DNA of 64,000 bases, taken from assembly GCA_046542355.1 (NCBI GenBank), contig JBKHBN010000005.1, forward strand, positions 1-64,000. The letters are read 5' to 3'. This document shows, piece after piece, positions 1 through 8,147 of the stretch. Origin of the DNA: UBA1672 sp046542355. Lineage in GTDB: Bacteria > Pseudomonadota > Alphaproteobacteria > Micavibrionales > Micavibrionaceae. Below the pieces are notes generated by a model. The model had not been told where the DNA came from and did no database searches. It was given only the letters and a program-made list of their open reading frames with translations. The stretch's first letter is position 1. Each line of letters opens with the position of its first letter. The position numbers and the translations under genes are program-made.

Positions 1-2
1 AA

Positions 3-1298
3 GAGATAACAACATTTTGTGGAAGTGATGCCGTGCTGCCCGCTACGATGAGTGGACAATATGGATATGTCTATTCGGGAGAGTGCCACATGCTGCCTGA
101 CTATGATAAGGAATTCTTTGAAGAGCTGGTCAGAAACTCTAGCTCAGTGCAAGAGGTTAAAGATAAGGTTGAGGCGCTTAACAGCATTGGCGTTACGGTT
201 GATGATTGTGGCGTTGATTATACGGATCGAGATAGTTTAATTAGGGATGCTTATCTTTGTGAAGATGGGGAATGGTCTGAGGATGCTTTTTTCCACCACC
301 GTGGATGGCACTCACATCGCGCCATTAATTTTCCTGATGTTTTTTCTTCATCAAGCTCAAGCATTGAAGATAATTGTCCCGTTTCGCCAGATCCGGATTG
401 CCCTTATTGTGATTGTAAGGAGTTCTTTCAAGTAAAAGAATTAGACTGTGAGCACGATATGGAGGGTGTCCGCGTGCGTATTGAGAAACACGAGTGTCCG
501 CAATATGGTGGCGCTGAGAGCTATAAACTTTATGCTTATGATTTTTGTGAATGTGAACCCGGGCCGATTACGGAAAGCCAAAACTGCCATGATTATTATA
601 GGGAGCGTAACTGGTATCGAGATATGTCAGGTGGGTCAACTTGGCGTTATGCGACAGGCAGGGTCTCTAGAATATTTCAGGGTATTTGCGAGAATGGCCG
701 CCTTGTCAAATCCGGAGATCCAATAGGTGCAGATACCAGTGAATGTGTGTGCCGGAACTATAACGACATTATCGATTATAATGACTGTCCGGCGGGTCTA
801 ACCAATAGCTGGAGCTTCCAGGGGCAGATATTCAAGAATGTTGAGTCCGTAGAATACAAGCGTTACACCTGCCCTGAAGGGTATAATGAAGATGAATTTG
901 GAAATAAACTTCCTCTTGCGGGTTATTACGAAGATGAAACCACTTTTGGCCCGGTTGAGTGCGCGTGCGATGATACACTTACCAAAGAATTTACAAGAGA
1001 TTGCGAAGATGAAGATCTTGGCGGCAAGGTTGTTTACGAAGCTAAATGGGATTGCGATCTTAATGACTGGGAGCCCGAGAATAAATGGAAAAAAATAAGT
1101 GACACTTGCCGTCCCTGTAGCTGGCAGCCACAAGGCAATAATATTTCAGAACCTGTAAATTACGGCGAGATACGTCCTGGTGACCCATGCTCCTGCAGTA
1201 ATACCGAAAGAAAAGAATGTATTGCTGAATATTTAGGCTCATCAGGCCTGAAGAAATTATTTGCAGCAGGCTGTAAATGTACCTTACAGGGAGGATAA
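3..1298 (+). CDS. Cysteine-repeat protein, 5' end missing (partial)
   Basis: I do not recognise this protein by family. The reading frame is open to the left window edge, so the true start lies outside; the first in-window start (GTG at 33) is probably internal. The visible 431 residues are rich in Cys, Asp, Glu and Tyr. Counted from the GTG at 33, CxC pairs occur at about residues 126, 172, 238, 310 and 386, each followed 7-11 residues later by another Cys and then usually by a short G-x-V segment and a further Cys. These look like diverged tandem modules of about 45-75 residues. A serine run sits near residue 105. The disulfide-rich composition suggests an extracytoplasmic protein. The pilin-like gene follows after 54 bp, so the two may be co-transcribed. 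Confidence 0.7.
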   Translation, partial: EITTFCGSDAVLPATMSGQYGYVYSGECHMLPDYDKEFFEELVRNSSSVQEVKDKVEALNSIGVTVDDCGVDYTDRDSLIRDAYLCEDGEWSEDAFFHHRGWHSHRAINFPDVFSSSSSSIEDNCPVSPDPDCPYCDCKEFFQVKELDCEHDMEGVRVRIEKHECPQYGGAESYKLYAYDFCECEPGPITESQNCHDYYRERNWYRDMSGGSTWRYATGRVSRIFQGICENGRLVKSGDPIGADTSECVCRNYNDIIDYNDCPAGLTNSWSFQGQIFKNVESVEYKRYTCPEGYNEDEFGNKLPLAGYYEDETTFGPVECACDDTLTKEFTRDCEDEDLGGKVVYEAKWDCDLNDWEPENKWKKISDTCRPCSWQPQGNNISEPVNYGEIRPGDPCSCSNTERKECIAEYLGSSGLKKLFAAGCKCTLQGG

Positions 1299-1352
1299 AT
1301 TGATACTATCACGCGTTTATCATATTAGAGCTTCTAGGAAAGGTAGATTTTG

Positions 1353-2705
1353 ATGTTACAGAGGCGATATAGGAAAGATGGGGGTTTTACGCTGCTCGAG
1401 CTTGCCGCAGTATTAACAATTACCGGTTTGTCGATGCTCTATGTCGCACGATTTTTCAATATTTATATGGAAAACAAACGGCTGAGCGTTACGCAAGAAA
1501 ATATTGAACTGGTTTATAGCGCCTTAAGAGAATACGCCGCTTATAATGGCGCTTATCTTTGCCCGGCGGATCCCACGCTGGAGCCCTCTGATCCTTTATA
1601 TGGTCGCTCCCAGTGCAGGGGCGCAGGCTATGACCCTAACGGATGCGCAGATTTAACCGAGATTGGCGCTGGAATTACCTGCACAAACGAACATAGCCGA
1701 GATATTGATAATGATGGAACAGGAGATACGGTTGTGATCGGCGCGGTACCTATTAGAACTCTGGTCGATGAGCTTGACGGGCTTTCGCGGTTTAGTACGC
1801 CAATCAGAGAGTTACATAAAACAGATGGTTATGGAACATTGATCTCCTATGCTGTAACCGAACGTTTAACGGAAGCTAATCCGGGCAATTCAACTCTTAA
1901 CCCGTTTAACCCTTTGCAAGGCGCTATTCGTGTTGTCGATGAAAATGGCATTAGTCTTATGGATCCTGAAGATGAGGGGCAGTTTCTTGTTTTCTCGCAT
2001 GGACGCGATGCGCTTGGTGGTTATTCCCCGAATGGAGATCTTATAGAGCCATGCTTTATACCCTCTGTTATTGTCGGCAACCCTCCAGAACCACCCCCGC
2101 CTGGGCCCTTTGACAACACTGGTCAACAGACTATCAAGGTCGAGAATTGTGATGGAAACGATGCTATTTTTGTACGGGGATTATTATCTACTGCAAATAA
2201 TAGCAATTATTTCGATGACTCTCTCTATTTTAAAGGGCGCGATATCGGCGCGCTATGGAAAACTGCACGCTTCTCTGATAATCCGGGAGATGTATATATT
2301 TATAATGGTAATCTGGGCGGCAGCGTCGGCCTTGACACGGCAGAGCCGAATGCAACTCTGGATGTAGCAGGTGACATCAATACCAATACTGAAGTCAGGA
2401 GCGCTAACAATATTGACCCTGATGGAGACGGTGATTTCGATCACTTCTGTGATCCTACTCATGATCATTGTATAGATGTCAATTTCCTTGGTGGTGACGG
2501 TGAGCAAGGGGGCTGCCCTGCCGGACAGGTTGCTTATGGTGTTGAGAACAACCGCATGGTCTGTCGTGATGTTGACTGGTCTGAGGTCAGGACTGCTGCC
2601 AAGACATGTCAAGCAATTAGCGGTGAGACTTCCTATATGCAAGGATTTTCAAATAAGGGAAATGTCTTGTGCTGTACCTTAACTGGAACGTGTGAGAAAC
2701 AGTAG
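1353..2705 (+). CDS. Large type IV pilin-like (prepilin) protein
   Basis: This 450-residue protein starts with a class III (prepilin) signal: a short basic leader ending in Gly-Gly, then F-T-L-L-E with Glu at +5, followed by a hydrophobic helix of about 20 residues. A prepilin peptidase would cut before the Phe and the protein would enter a pilus or pseudopilus. ATG at 1353 is preferred over TTG at 1350 and has an AGGA-type ribosome site about 14 bp upstream. It is far longer than a normal major pilin (about 150 residues). Near residue 325 it has a G-L-D-T-x-E-P-N-A-T-L-D-V-A-G segment like the repeat in phage tail-fibre and S74-peptidase stalks. No pilus assembly genes lie nearby. A GspG/H-like or minor-pilin role is inferred only. 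Confidence 0.75.
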   Translation: MLQRRYRKDGGFTLLELAAVLTITGLSMLYVARFFNIYMENKRLSVTQENIELVYSALREYAAYNGAYLCPADPTLEPSDPLYGRSQCRGAGYDPNGCADLTEIGAGITCTNEHSRDIDNDGTGDTVVIGAVPIRTLVDELDGLSRFSTPIRELHKTDGYGTLISYAVTERLTEANPGNSTLNPFNPLQGAIRVVDENGISLMDPEDEGQFLVFSHGRDALGGYSPNGDLIEPCFIPSVIVGNPPEPPPPGPFDNTGQQTIKVENCDGNDAIFVRGLLSTANNSNYFDDSLYFKGRDIGALWKTARFSDNPGDVYIYNGNLGGSVGLDTAEPNATLDVAGDINTNTEVRSANNIDPDGDGDFDHFCDPTHDHCIDVNFLGGDGEQGGCPAGQVAYGVENNRMVCRDVDWSEVRTAAKTCQAISGETSYMQGFSNKGNVLCCTLTGTCEKQ

Positions 2706-2755
2706 TTTTTTCCAGTGGTGTACAAATAATTTTTAAACGTAATAAAACACCAGAA

Positions 2756-2794
2756 AAGCCGCTTCTTTTATAAGATGCGGCTTATTTCTTTTTG
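2756..2794 (+). terminator. Rho-independent terminator after the pilin-like gene
   Basis: AAGCCGC at 2756-2762 pairs with GCGGCTT at 2777-2783. The inner TCTT/AAGA pairs extend the stem around a TTAT loop, and a T-rich tract (ATTTCTTTTT) follows on the plus strand. It lies about 50 bp after the pilin-like stop codon. Confidence 0.8.
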
Positions 2795-2826
2795 CTTTTC
2801 ATCCTCGAGTGAACGAATATCACATT

Positions 2827-3381
2827 TTATGATGCCATTTTTTTACGTTCTTCAGTCTTCTCAAGCTGCTTTTTGATTTCTTTAGCCTCTTTTTCTGCGT
2901 TAAATATGCGGTTACGTGTCGAGGCCTGATACGCCATTTTCGCGTGCTCTTCGCAATAAGGCAGACCCGGCATTGCGTTATCGCCGCAAAACCCGAAATC
3001 TCCATGCTTGGGATCACCACAGGGCCAACGGCACATACGGGGCTTTAAGTCCATAAGACTGTATAAATCTCCGGCTTTCTTGTTGTGCGTTATTTTCTTC
3101 TTTTCTCTGCTTGATAGTGCCGATGTTTCCACTCTTGCGTTTCCCAAAGACGGATTCGGCGAAGACACAGATTTCTTTGATGTTTTTCGCTCAACATTCT
3201 TGTTTGCCGGTTTCTTATTTTGTTGAATCGGGGATACCCGGTTGGAGAGTTTCAAGCGATGCGCCTTGCCAATGACAGCGTTACGCGTTACGCCTCCCAG
3301 TTGCTTGGCAATCTCAGCAGCTGTATGTCCCTCTCCCCACAGTTTTGTTAACAGTGACACACGCTCTTCAGTCCAGCTCAT
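2827..3381 (-). CDS. gcrA: GcrA family cell cycle regulator
   Basis: GcrA is an alphaproteobacterial transcription factor that binds the sigma-70 holoenzyme and acts at promoters carrying GANTC sites methylated by CcrM. The 184-residue protein opens with the family signature (M-S-W-T-E-E-R) and a helix-turn-helix-like segment at about residues 17-47 (A-A-E-I-A-K-Q-L, then T-R-N-A-V-I-G-K). A basic Ser/Asn-rich linker follows, then a C-terminal block with a C-R-W-P motif and further Cys/His residues (about 135-165). The ATG has a good GGAGGA ribosome site. Length fits the family. It is transcribed alone, downstream of era on the same strand after a 250-bp gap. Confidence 0.95.
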   Translation of the reverse strand: MSWTEERVSLLTKLWGEGHTAAEIAKQLGGVTRNAVIGKAHRLKLSNRVSPIQQNKKPANKNVERKTSKKSVSSPNPSLGNARVETSALSSREKKKITHNKKAGDLYSLMDLKPRMCRWPCGDPKHGDFGFCGDNAMPGLPYCEEHAKMAYQASTRNRIFNAEKEAKEIKKQLEKTEERKKMAS

Positions 3382-3631
3382 GCAATTCCTCCAGGCTCTA
3401 ACTACAAAACATAAACCAACTCAAGCGTTTGATTTGCAATGTCTTTTTATTTGTTTTCAGTATAGGCTTAATGTATCAGGAAGGAGGGGGGAGAGCCAAG
3501 CGCTAAAAATAAAAAAAATTCTTTATCCACACGACAGCATTATATATTGTTTACGCGTTTATCGTTCTTCACGCCCCAAAAACATCGACATATTCTTAAT
3601 TTAATTTCTCGAAGATTCTACTTGAGCGACT

Positions 3632-4561
3632 TTATTGGTTTATGTCAAGCCCAAGACGTTCAAGATCTTCCAGCTGACTGACCCAGTTCTCCTGCACACG
3701 GACGAACGTCTTAAGATGTACGCGTACACCCAGTATTTCTTCCAGCTCTTTTCGTGCGGCCTGACCAATTGCCTTTATCTTAGCGCCGCGCTTACCCAAA
3801 ACGATACTTTTCTGGCTTTCTTTTTCAACATAGATCAACTGGTCAATTTTAACACTCCCATTGTCGAACCGCTCCCAATTTTCTGTCTTTACGAACACGG
3901 AATATGGAACTTCCTGATGGATTTGATCATATATCTTCTCACGCGTGATTTCTGCAGCCATAAGACGCATGGGCATATCCGTAATCTGATCTTCAGGAAA
4001 CATCCAGATGCCTTCGGGCATAGCTTTGCTTAAATATGCAGCCAGATCTTGTGTCCCCTTCCCTGCCAAAGCGCTGATCATGAATGTCGCCTCATAAGAC
4101 ACTTCTTCATTTAGATCTCTTGCCAGTTCCAGAAGCCGGCTCTTGTCGGTTTTATCCACCTTGTTCAAAGCCAGGATGATTTTAGACCCGCTTTTTTGTT
4201 TCTTGAGTGTTTCTGTAATCTGCCTGTTATTTTCTATGGTGTTTTTTACAGATGCATCAATGATATGGACAATAAATTCAGCGTCCTCAAGGCTGGCAAG
4301 CGCCGCGCTGACCATCGCTTTTTCAAGTGTTTTTCTTGGCTTGAAGATCCCTGGCGTATCAATCAGTATAATTTGCGCCTCCTCGTGCAGCGCTATTCCT
4401 AGTACGCGGCTGCGCGTGGTTTGAACCTTGCGCGATACAATCGATACTTTTGTACCGACAATCGTGTTTACCAATGTGGATTTGCCTGCATTGGGAAGTC
4501 CAATAACGGTGACAAAACCACAACGCTGCTTGCTGATCTGAGTGTTTTCCTTCTGCGCCAC
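3632..4561 (-). CDS. era: GTPase Era
   Basis: Era is an essential GTPase that binds the 3' end of 16S rRNA and helps assemble the 30S subunit. The 309-residue protein has the G1 P-loop G-L-P-N-A-G-K-S at about 21-28, D-T-P-G (G3) near residue 68 and N-K-V-D (G4) near 134. A C-terminal KH domain is marked by G-K-R-G-A-K-I-K-A-I-G near 255-265. It lies 57 bp downstream of rnc on the same strand, as in the usual lepB-rnc-era operon, which couples rRNA processing with subunit assembly. Confidence 0.97.
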   Translation of the reverse strand: MAQKENTQISKQRCGFVTVIGLPNAGKSTLVNTIVGTKVSIVSRKVQTTRSRVLGIALHEEAQIILIDTPGIFKPRKTLEKAMVSAALASLEDAEFIVHIIDASVKNTIENNRQITETLKKQKSGSKIILALNKVDKTDKSRLLELARDLNEEVSYEATFMISALAGKGTQDLAAYLSKAMPEGIWMFPEDQITDMPMRLMAAEITREKIYDQIHQEVPYSVFVKTENWERFDNGSVKIDQLIYVEKESQKSIVLGKRGAKIKAIGQAARKELEEILGVRVHLKTFVRVQENWVSQLEDLERLGLDINQ

Positions 4562-4618
4562 AGGGTTTTAATTCCTTATTATCTTGGTAGTCTTGATAGT
4601 CTTGTCTTTTTTACGGGC

Positions 4619-5299
4619 TTACTTTTCAGCAATTCCAGCCAGGAATTGCTTTGCCGCTCTTTTTTCCGCTTCTGCGCGCGAGCGGCCTTTCGCGCTGGCG
4701 GCGCTGTGTCCCGCCAGTGTGACGCGGACTTCAAAAACCGGCGCATGATCGGGGCCACTTTGAGATATAATCTCGTATTTAGGTAATGGAAGGCCTTTGG
4801 CCTGTGCCCATTCCTGTATTTGTGTCTTAGGGTGCTGCGGCGGGTTTCGCATCGTGTAAAGTGTATCCTGCCAGTGTGTTTCAATCAGGCGTGAACAGCA
4901 CTCATACCCACCATCCAAATACAGCGCACCGATCAGGGCTTCGAATACATCTGCGAGAATATGGTCGTTCTGTGCGCCGCCTGCTGCTGCTTCAGCATTG
5001 GAAAAAAAGATATATTCGCCCAGCGAGAACCGTTTTGCCAGATCAGCCAGCGTCTTGCCCTGGACAAGCGATGCCAGACGTTTTGCCAGATCACCTTCCT
5101 GCTCTTCGGGGAATTTTTTATACAGCAAAGAGGCAATGACCAGACCGAGCACGCGATCACCGAGGAACTCCAAACGCTCGTAGTTTTTCTGTTTTCCCGT
5201 ACTGGAATGGGTCAGGGCAGCGCGCAACCGCGTTTCTTCCTTGAATGTATAGCCAATTCTTTCCTGTAGCTGTTTTAACGGCCTAGGATCACATGTCAT
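4619..5299 (-). CDS. rnc: Ribonuclease III
   Basis: RNase III cleaves double-stranded RNA in rRNA precursors and some mRNAs. The 226-residue protein carries the catalytic signature E-R-L-E-F-L-G-D-R-V-L near residues 41-51, with the acidic Mg2+-binding residues, and a second acidic helix (D-V-F-E-A-L-I-G-A) near 115. The C-terminal double-stranded RNA binding domain starts at about residue 155 (P-K-T-Q-I-Q-E-W-A). Length is normal. It sits between lepB and era on the same strand. Confidence 0.97.
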   Translation of the reverse strand: MTCDPRPLKQLQERIGYTFKEETRLRAALTHSSTGKQKNYERLEFLGDRVLGLVIASLLYKKFPEEQEGDLAKRLASLVQGKTLADLAKRFSLGEYIFFSNAEAAAGGAQNDHILADVFEALIGALYLDGGYECCSRLIETHWQDTLYTMRNPPQHPKTQIQEWAQAKGLPLPKYEIISQSGPDHAPVFEVRVTLAGHSAASAKGRSRAEAEKRAAKQFLAGIAEK

Positions 5300-5375
5300 T
5301 GGTTGTTCTCTTTTTTAATATCAGGCAAAAAACAAATGGCTTGGATTATTATTCTGCCTTATCGCTTATTTATAT

Positions 5376-6212
5376 TTATTCTTCTTGTATGCGCTTGGGG
5401 TCGATATCATTAAACAAGCGCTCATAACGCACAGTCCATGGCCATTTCCAAACCTCGAACAAACGGGCATAACCATTGGTTGAGAAAAACAGGAAGTCAG
5501 CGCGCCCAATAATATTTTCGTAGGGCACGGGCCCGACATAATCCGTAACCCGGCTATCTTGTGAATTATCACGATTATCACCCATAGCAAAATAGTGACC
5601 ATCAGGCACGGTATATACAGGCGTATTATCAAGCTTTTCGCTATCGCTTTCTTCATATATGCTGTGTGTTATTCCACCGGGAAGCGTTTCGATATATTCC
5701 TTTAATATTTGCTGGTTGCCCATATCTCCGGTAAGGGTTCTTGTTTCAACATATTCTCTGGGAACAAGCTTGTCATTGATATAAAGCCGCCCGCCGCGCA
5801 CCTGCACCGTTTCACCGGGCAAACCGACGATACGCTTTATATAATCCATTCCCTCATTGCGCGGCAAAGCAAACACTATTATATCACCGCGCTCAGGCTC
5901 TTTGCCGAAAATCCGTCCTTCTATCGGTGCAATACCGAACGGAAAGGAAAAACGGCTGTAGCCGTATGCGGGTTTATTCACAAAAAGATAATCACCGACA
6001 AGAAGTGTGGGCTTCATTGAACCAGAGGGGATATTAAATGGCTCAAACAAAACCGAGCGAATAAGAAGTGCAATCAGCACCGCAATAATTGCCGTTTTAA
6101 CGAACTCGCTTATTTCGCCTTTTTCGATGAGGACGACCTCTTTTTCGGCGTTTTCACCTGCGTTATTTTCTTGGTTTTCTTGCGTTTTGATTTTTTCTTC
6201 TTCTTCTGACAT
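5376..6212 (-). CDS. lepB: Signal peptidase I
   Basis: Type I signal peptidase removes Sec and Tat signal peptides on the outer face of the inner membrane. The 278-residue protein has an acidic cytoplasmic N-terminus (residues 1-33), one membrane helix at about 35-57, the catalytic serine Ser65 in P-S-G-S-M-K-P-T, the general-base lysine Lys126 in the D-Y-I-K-R-I-V-G-L-P-G-E motif, and the late G-D-N-R-D-N-S-Q-D-S-R motif. It lies 76 bp upstream of rnc in the same operon. The single helix and Ser/Lys dyad are typical for the family. Confidence 0.97.
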   Translation of the reverse strand: MSEEEEKIKTQENQENNAGENAEKEVVLIEKGEISEFVKTAIIAVLIALLIRSVLFEPFNIPSGSMKPTLLVGDYLFVNKPAYGYSRFSFPFGIAPIEGRIFGKEPERGDIIVFALPRNEGMDYIKRIVGLPGETVQVRGGRLYINDKLVPREYVETRTLTGDMGNQQILKEYIETLPGGITHSIYEESDSEKLDNTPVYTVPDGHYFAMGDNRDNSQDSRVTDYVGPVPYENIIGRADFLFFSTNGYARLFEVWKWPWTVRYERLFNDIDPKRIQEE

Positions 6213-6317
6213 ATCACAGGACTTACAGTAATTTAATAAACAATACCAGCAAAGATTAAAGAGTTGTATTCATTTACAAACAAAAAGATCGGTTCTGAAG
6301 ATTCTTTGTATGCCGCC

Positions 6318-6719
6318 CTATATGGTTTCTATAACAACAAAGGCCTGAGCGTAGGGGCCTTCATCACTTAACGATACGTGCAAAATAGCTGTTCTTTCCT
6401 GCGGCGTTATTGCTTCGAGCCGTTTAAGCGCGCCGCCCGCCAACACAAGAAAGGGACGGCCATTTTCATCCGTACCTACACCGATATCGCGCATACGTAC
6501 GCCTTGCGTAAAGCCAACGCCAAGAGCCTTCGCGCATGCTTCTTTGGCTGCGAAGCGTTTTGCGTATATCGCGGCTTGTGCTTTTAATGTAGCGCAGCGC
6601 CCGGCTCTTTCACGTTCTTCTTCCGTGAAGCACCGCGTGATGAAACTTTCGCCGAAGCGCTGGATTGATTTCTCGATACGGCGAATGTCAGTGATATCGT
6701 TTCCAATACCGGCGATCAT
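6318..6719 (-). CDS. acpS: Holo-[acyl-carrier-protein] synthase
   Basis: AcpS transfers the 4'-phosphopantetheine arm from CoA to acyl carrier protein in the cytoplasm. The 133-residue protein has the N-terminal G-I-G-N-D-I-T-D-I motif (usually G-x-D-I-V), the F-T-x-x-E segment and the helix K-R-F-A-A-K-E-A near residues 54-61, which carries the Mg2+-binding Glu. It overlaps the upstream DUF2062 gene by 4 bp, so the two are translationally coupled. Many alphaproteobacteria have pdxJ before acpS, but none is seen here. Confidence 0.95.
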   Translation of the reverse strand: MIAGIGNDITDIRRIEKSIQRFGESFITRCFTEEERERAGRCATLKAQAAIYAKRFAAKEACAKALGVGFTQGVRMRDIGVGTDENGRPFLVLAGGALKRLEAITPQERTAILHVSLSDEGPYAQAFVVIETI

Positions 6720-7414
6720 TGTTGCGCCCTTTGTTTTTTTATTATTGTTTTTGTTCGCGGGTTTATTTCAAAAAACTTTGGTACAGCGCTCTTTTTTGCC
6801 AAATTGCAGACCTTTAAGCGTGCTTTTTTCAAATATTCTTTTTTTTGACACTCTGCTTTGCGTTTTTCTATGGCCAGCGCTTTTGCCCGTGCTTTGGCTT
6901 TTTTTGCCGCGCGCACCAATTGATAATATATGATATAGGCCGGAATTATCATTAAAAACAACATAATATACCCCCCAAGCATCCAAGGTAAGAATAGGTC
7001 AAGGGGGTGGGTTTTTGCTATTTCCCACATAACGGAAAAGCTGAGTTCATCCGGGAGTTCACGTGGGCCTTCAATCCCGAACGCACTAAATAAAAAACAA
7101 CCCAGTGAAAACCCTGCCCACCAGATAAATGGGAACGTCCAAGGGTTTCCTGCAAATGTCCCCATCATCGCCGCTAGAGGATTAGCCCGCAAAATAAAAG
7201 CCAGAATGGCGGCTTGTATAAAATGCGTGCCCAAAAGCGGGGAAAATGACACGCCAGTGCCAATCGCTAACCCAAGAGCAATACTATGCGTTGTATCAGC
7301 GATCCTTAGAAGACGGTGCTTTGTGTAATAGGCCGCTCTCTTCCAGCCCATTGACGGCCAAAACAGCTCTCTTGATGACTCAATGAGTGTTAGGGGTTTA
7401 CGCCTTTTAAACAT
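6716..7414 (-). CDS. DUF2062 domain membrane protein
   Basis: A 232-residue membrane protein of the DUF2062 family, whose function is unknown. It has the characteristic segment A-L-G-L-A-I-G-T-G-V-S-F-S-P-L-L-G-T-H near residues 45-65, further hydrophobic stretches at about 65-95, 95-125 and 140-165, and a very basic Lys/Arg-rich tail from about residue 168. Its last four bases overlap acpS, making it the first gene of the acpS-lepB-rnc-era block. The family call is from recognised sequence character; no function is implied. Confidence 0.85.
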   Translation of the reverse strand: MFKRRKPLTLIESSRELFWPSMGWKRAAYYTKHRLLRIADTTHSIALGLAIGTGVSFSPLLGTHFIQAAILAFILRANPLAAMMGTFAGNPWTFPFIWWAGFSLGCFLFSAFGIEGPRELPDELSFSVMWEIAKTHPLDLFLPWMLGGYIMLFLMIIPAYIIYYQLVRAAKKAKARAKALAIEKRKAECQKKEYLKKARLKVCNLAKKSAVPKFFEINPRTKTIIKKQRAQQ

Positions 7415-7600
7415 GTTTTTACTCGATCCCTAAAAAAACCTCTCCGGTTCCGAGAATATAGGGGAAAAGGTTTTATTTAAAGAAAAATATAAAAAAATTC
7501 AGGGATATTTGCAATAGATCTGGTATGCCCCTTCACACTATGTCATACAGGTTTTCGTGGTGCTATTTTATTAAGAGATTATAAGGCAAGGAGAGAGCTC

Positions 7601-8131
7601 ATGAGCGAAGATATGCTTGGTTATTTTAAGGTATATCCCGATTTTCCTAAAAAGGGTATCAATTTTTATGATATACAGTCTGTTCTTGAGAAACCCGATA
7701 TATGGCGCAGAGTCATAGACAGTCTTACCGCTCTGGTGAAAGAAAGCGGTGCCGAGCTTGTTCTGGGTATTGAGTCCAGGGGGTTTATTACCGGCGTTCC
7801 TGTGGCTGATAAACTGGGCTTGCCTTTTGGCATGGTGCGCAAGCCCGGCAAACTGCCCGGCGCCATCTTGACACAGGATTATGAGCTCGAATACGGCAGC
7901 GATGCTGTACAGATACAAAAAGATTTAATTACGCCGGGAATGAAAGTTGCCATTGTTGATGATCTGCTGGCCACAGGCGGCACAATGAAAGCTGCGGGCG
8001 ATCTTGTAAAGGCGGCAGGCGGAAATCTGGTGCTTGGGGTATGTGTTATTGAGCTTCATGAACTCAGCGGTAGAGACAAGCTTGGTTTTCCTTTTCAAGG
8101 TCTTGTGCGGGCGCCTCTTGATCCTTTTTAA
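7601..8131 (+). CDS. apt: Adenine phosphoribosyltransferase
   Basis: Apt salvages adenine by transferring it to PRPP to give AMP. The 176-residue protein has the family opening (F-P-K-K-G-I-N-F-Y-D-I), the G-I-E-S-R-G-F-I-T-G loop and the PRPP-binding signature V-A-I-V-D-D-L-L-A-T-G-G-T near residues 116-128. A GGAGAGAG ribosome site precedes the ATG. Length is normal. It is a single-gene unit, convergent with rsh, from which it is separated by only 16 bp. Confidence 0.97.
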   Translation: MSEDMLGYFKVYPDFPKKGINFYDIQSVLEKPDIWRRVIDSLTALVKESGAELVLGIESRGFITGVPVADKLGLPFGMVRKPGKLPGAILTQDYELEYGSDAVQIQKDLITPGMKVAIVDDLLATGGTMKAAGDLVKAAGGNLVLGVCVIELHELSGRDKLGFPFQGLVRAPLDPF

Positions 8132-8147
8132 GAACAGGCTGCGCCTA

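Noticed and set aside
7434..7485. Hairpin with a T-rich side upstream of apt
   Set aside because: The pairing is imperfect and there is no gene on the plus strand before it to terminate; it may only be part of the divergent promoter region.
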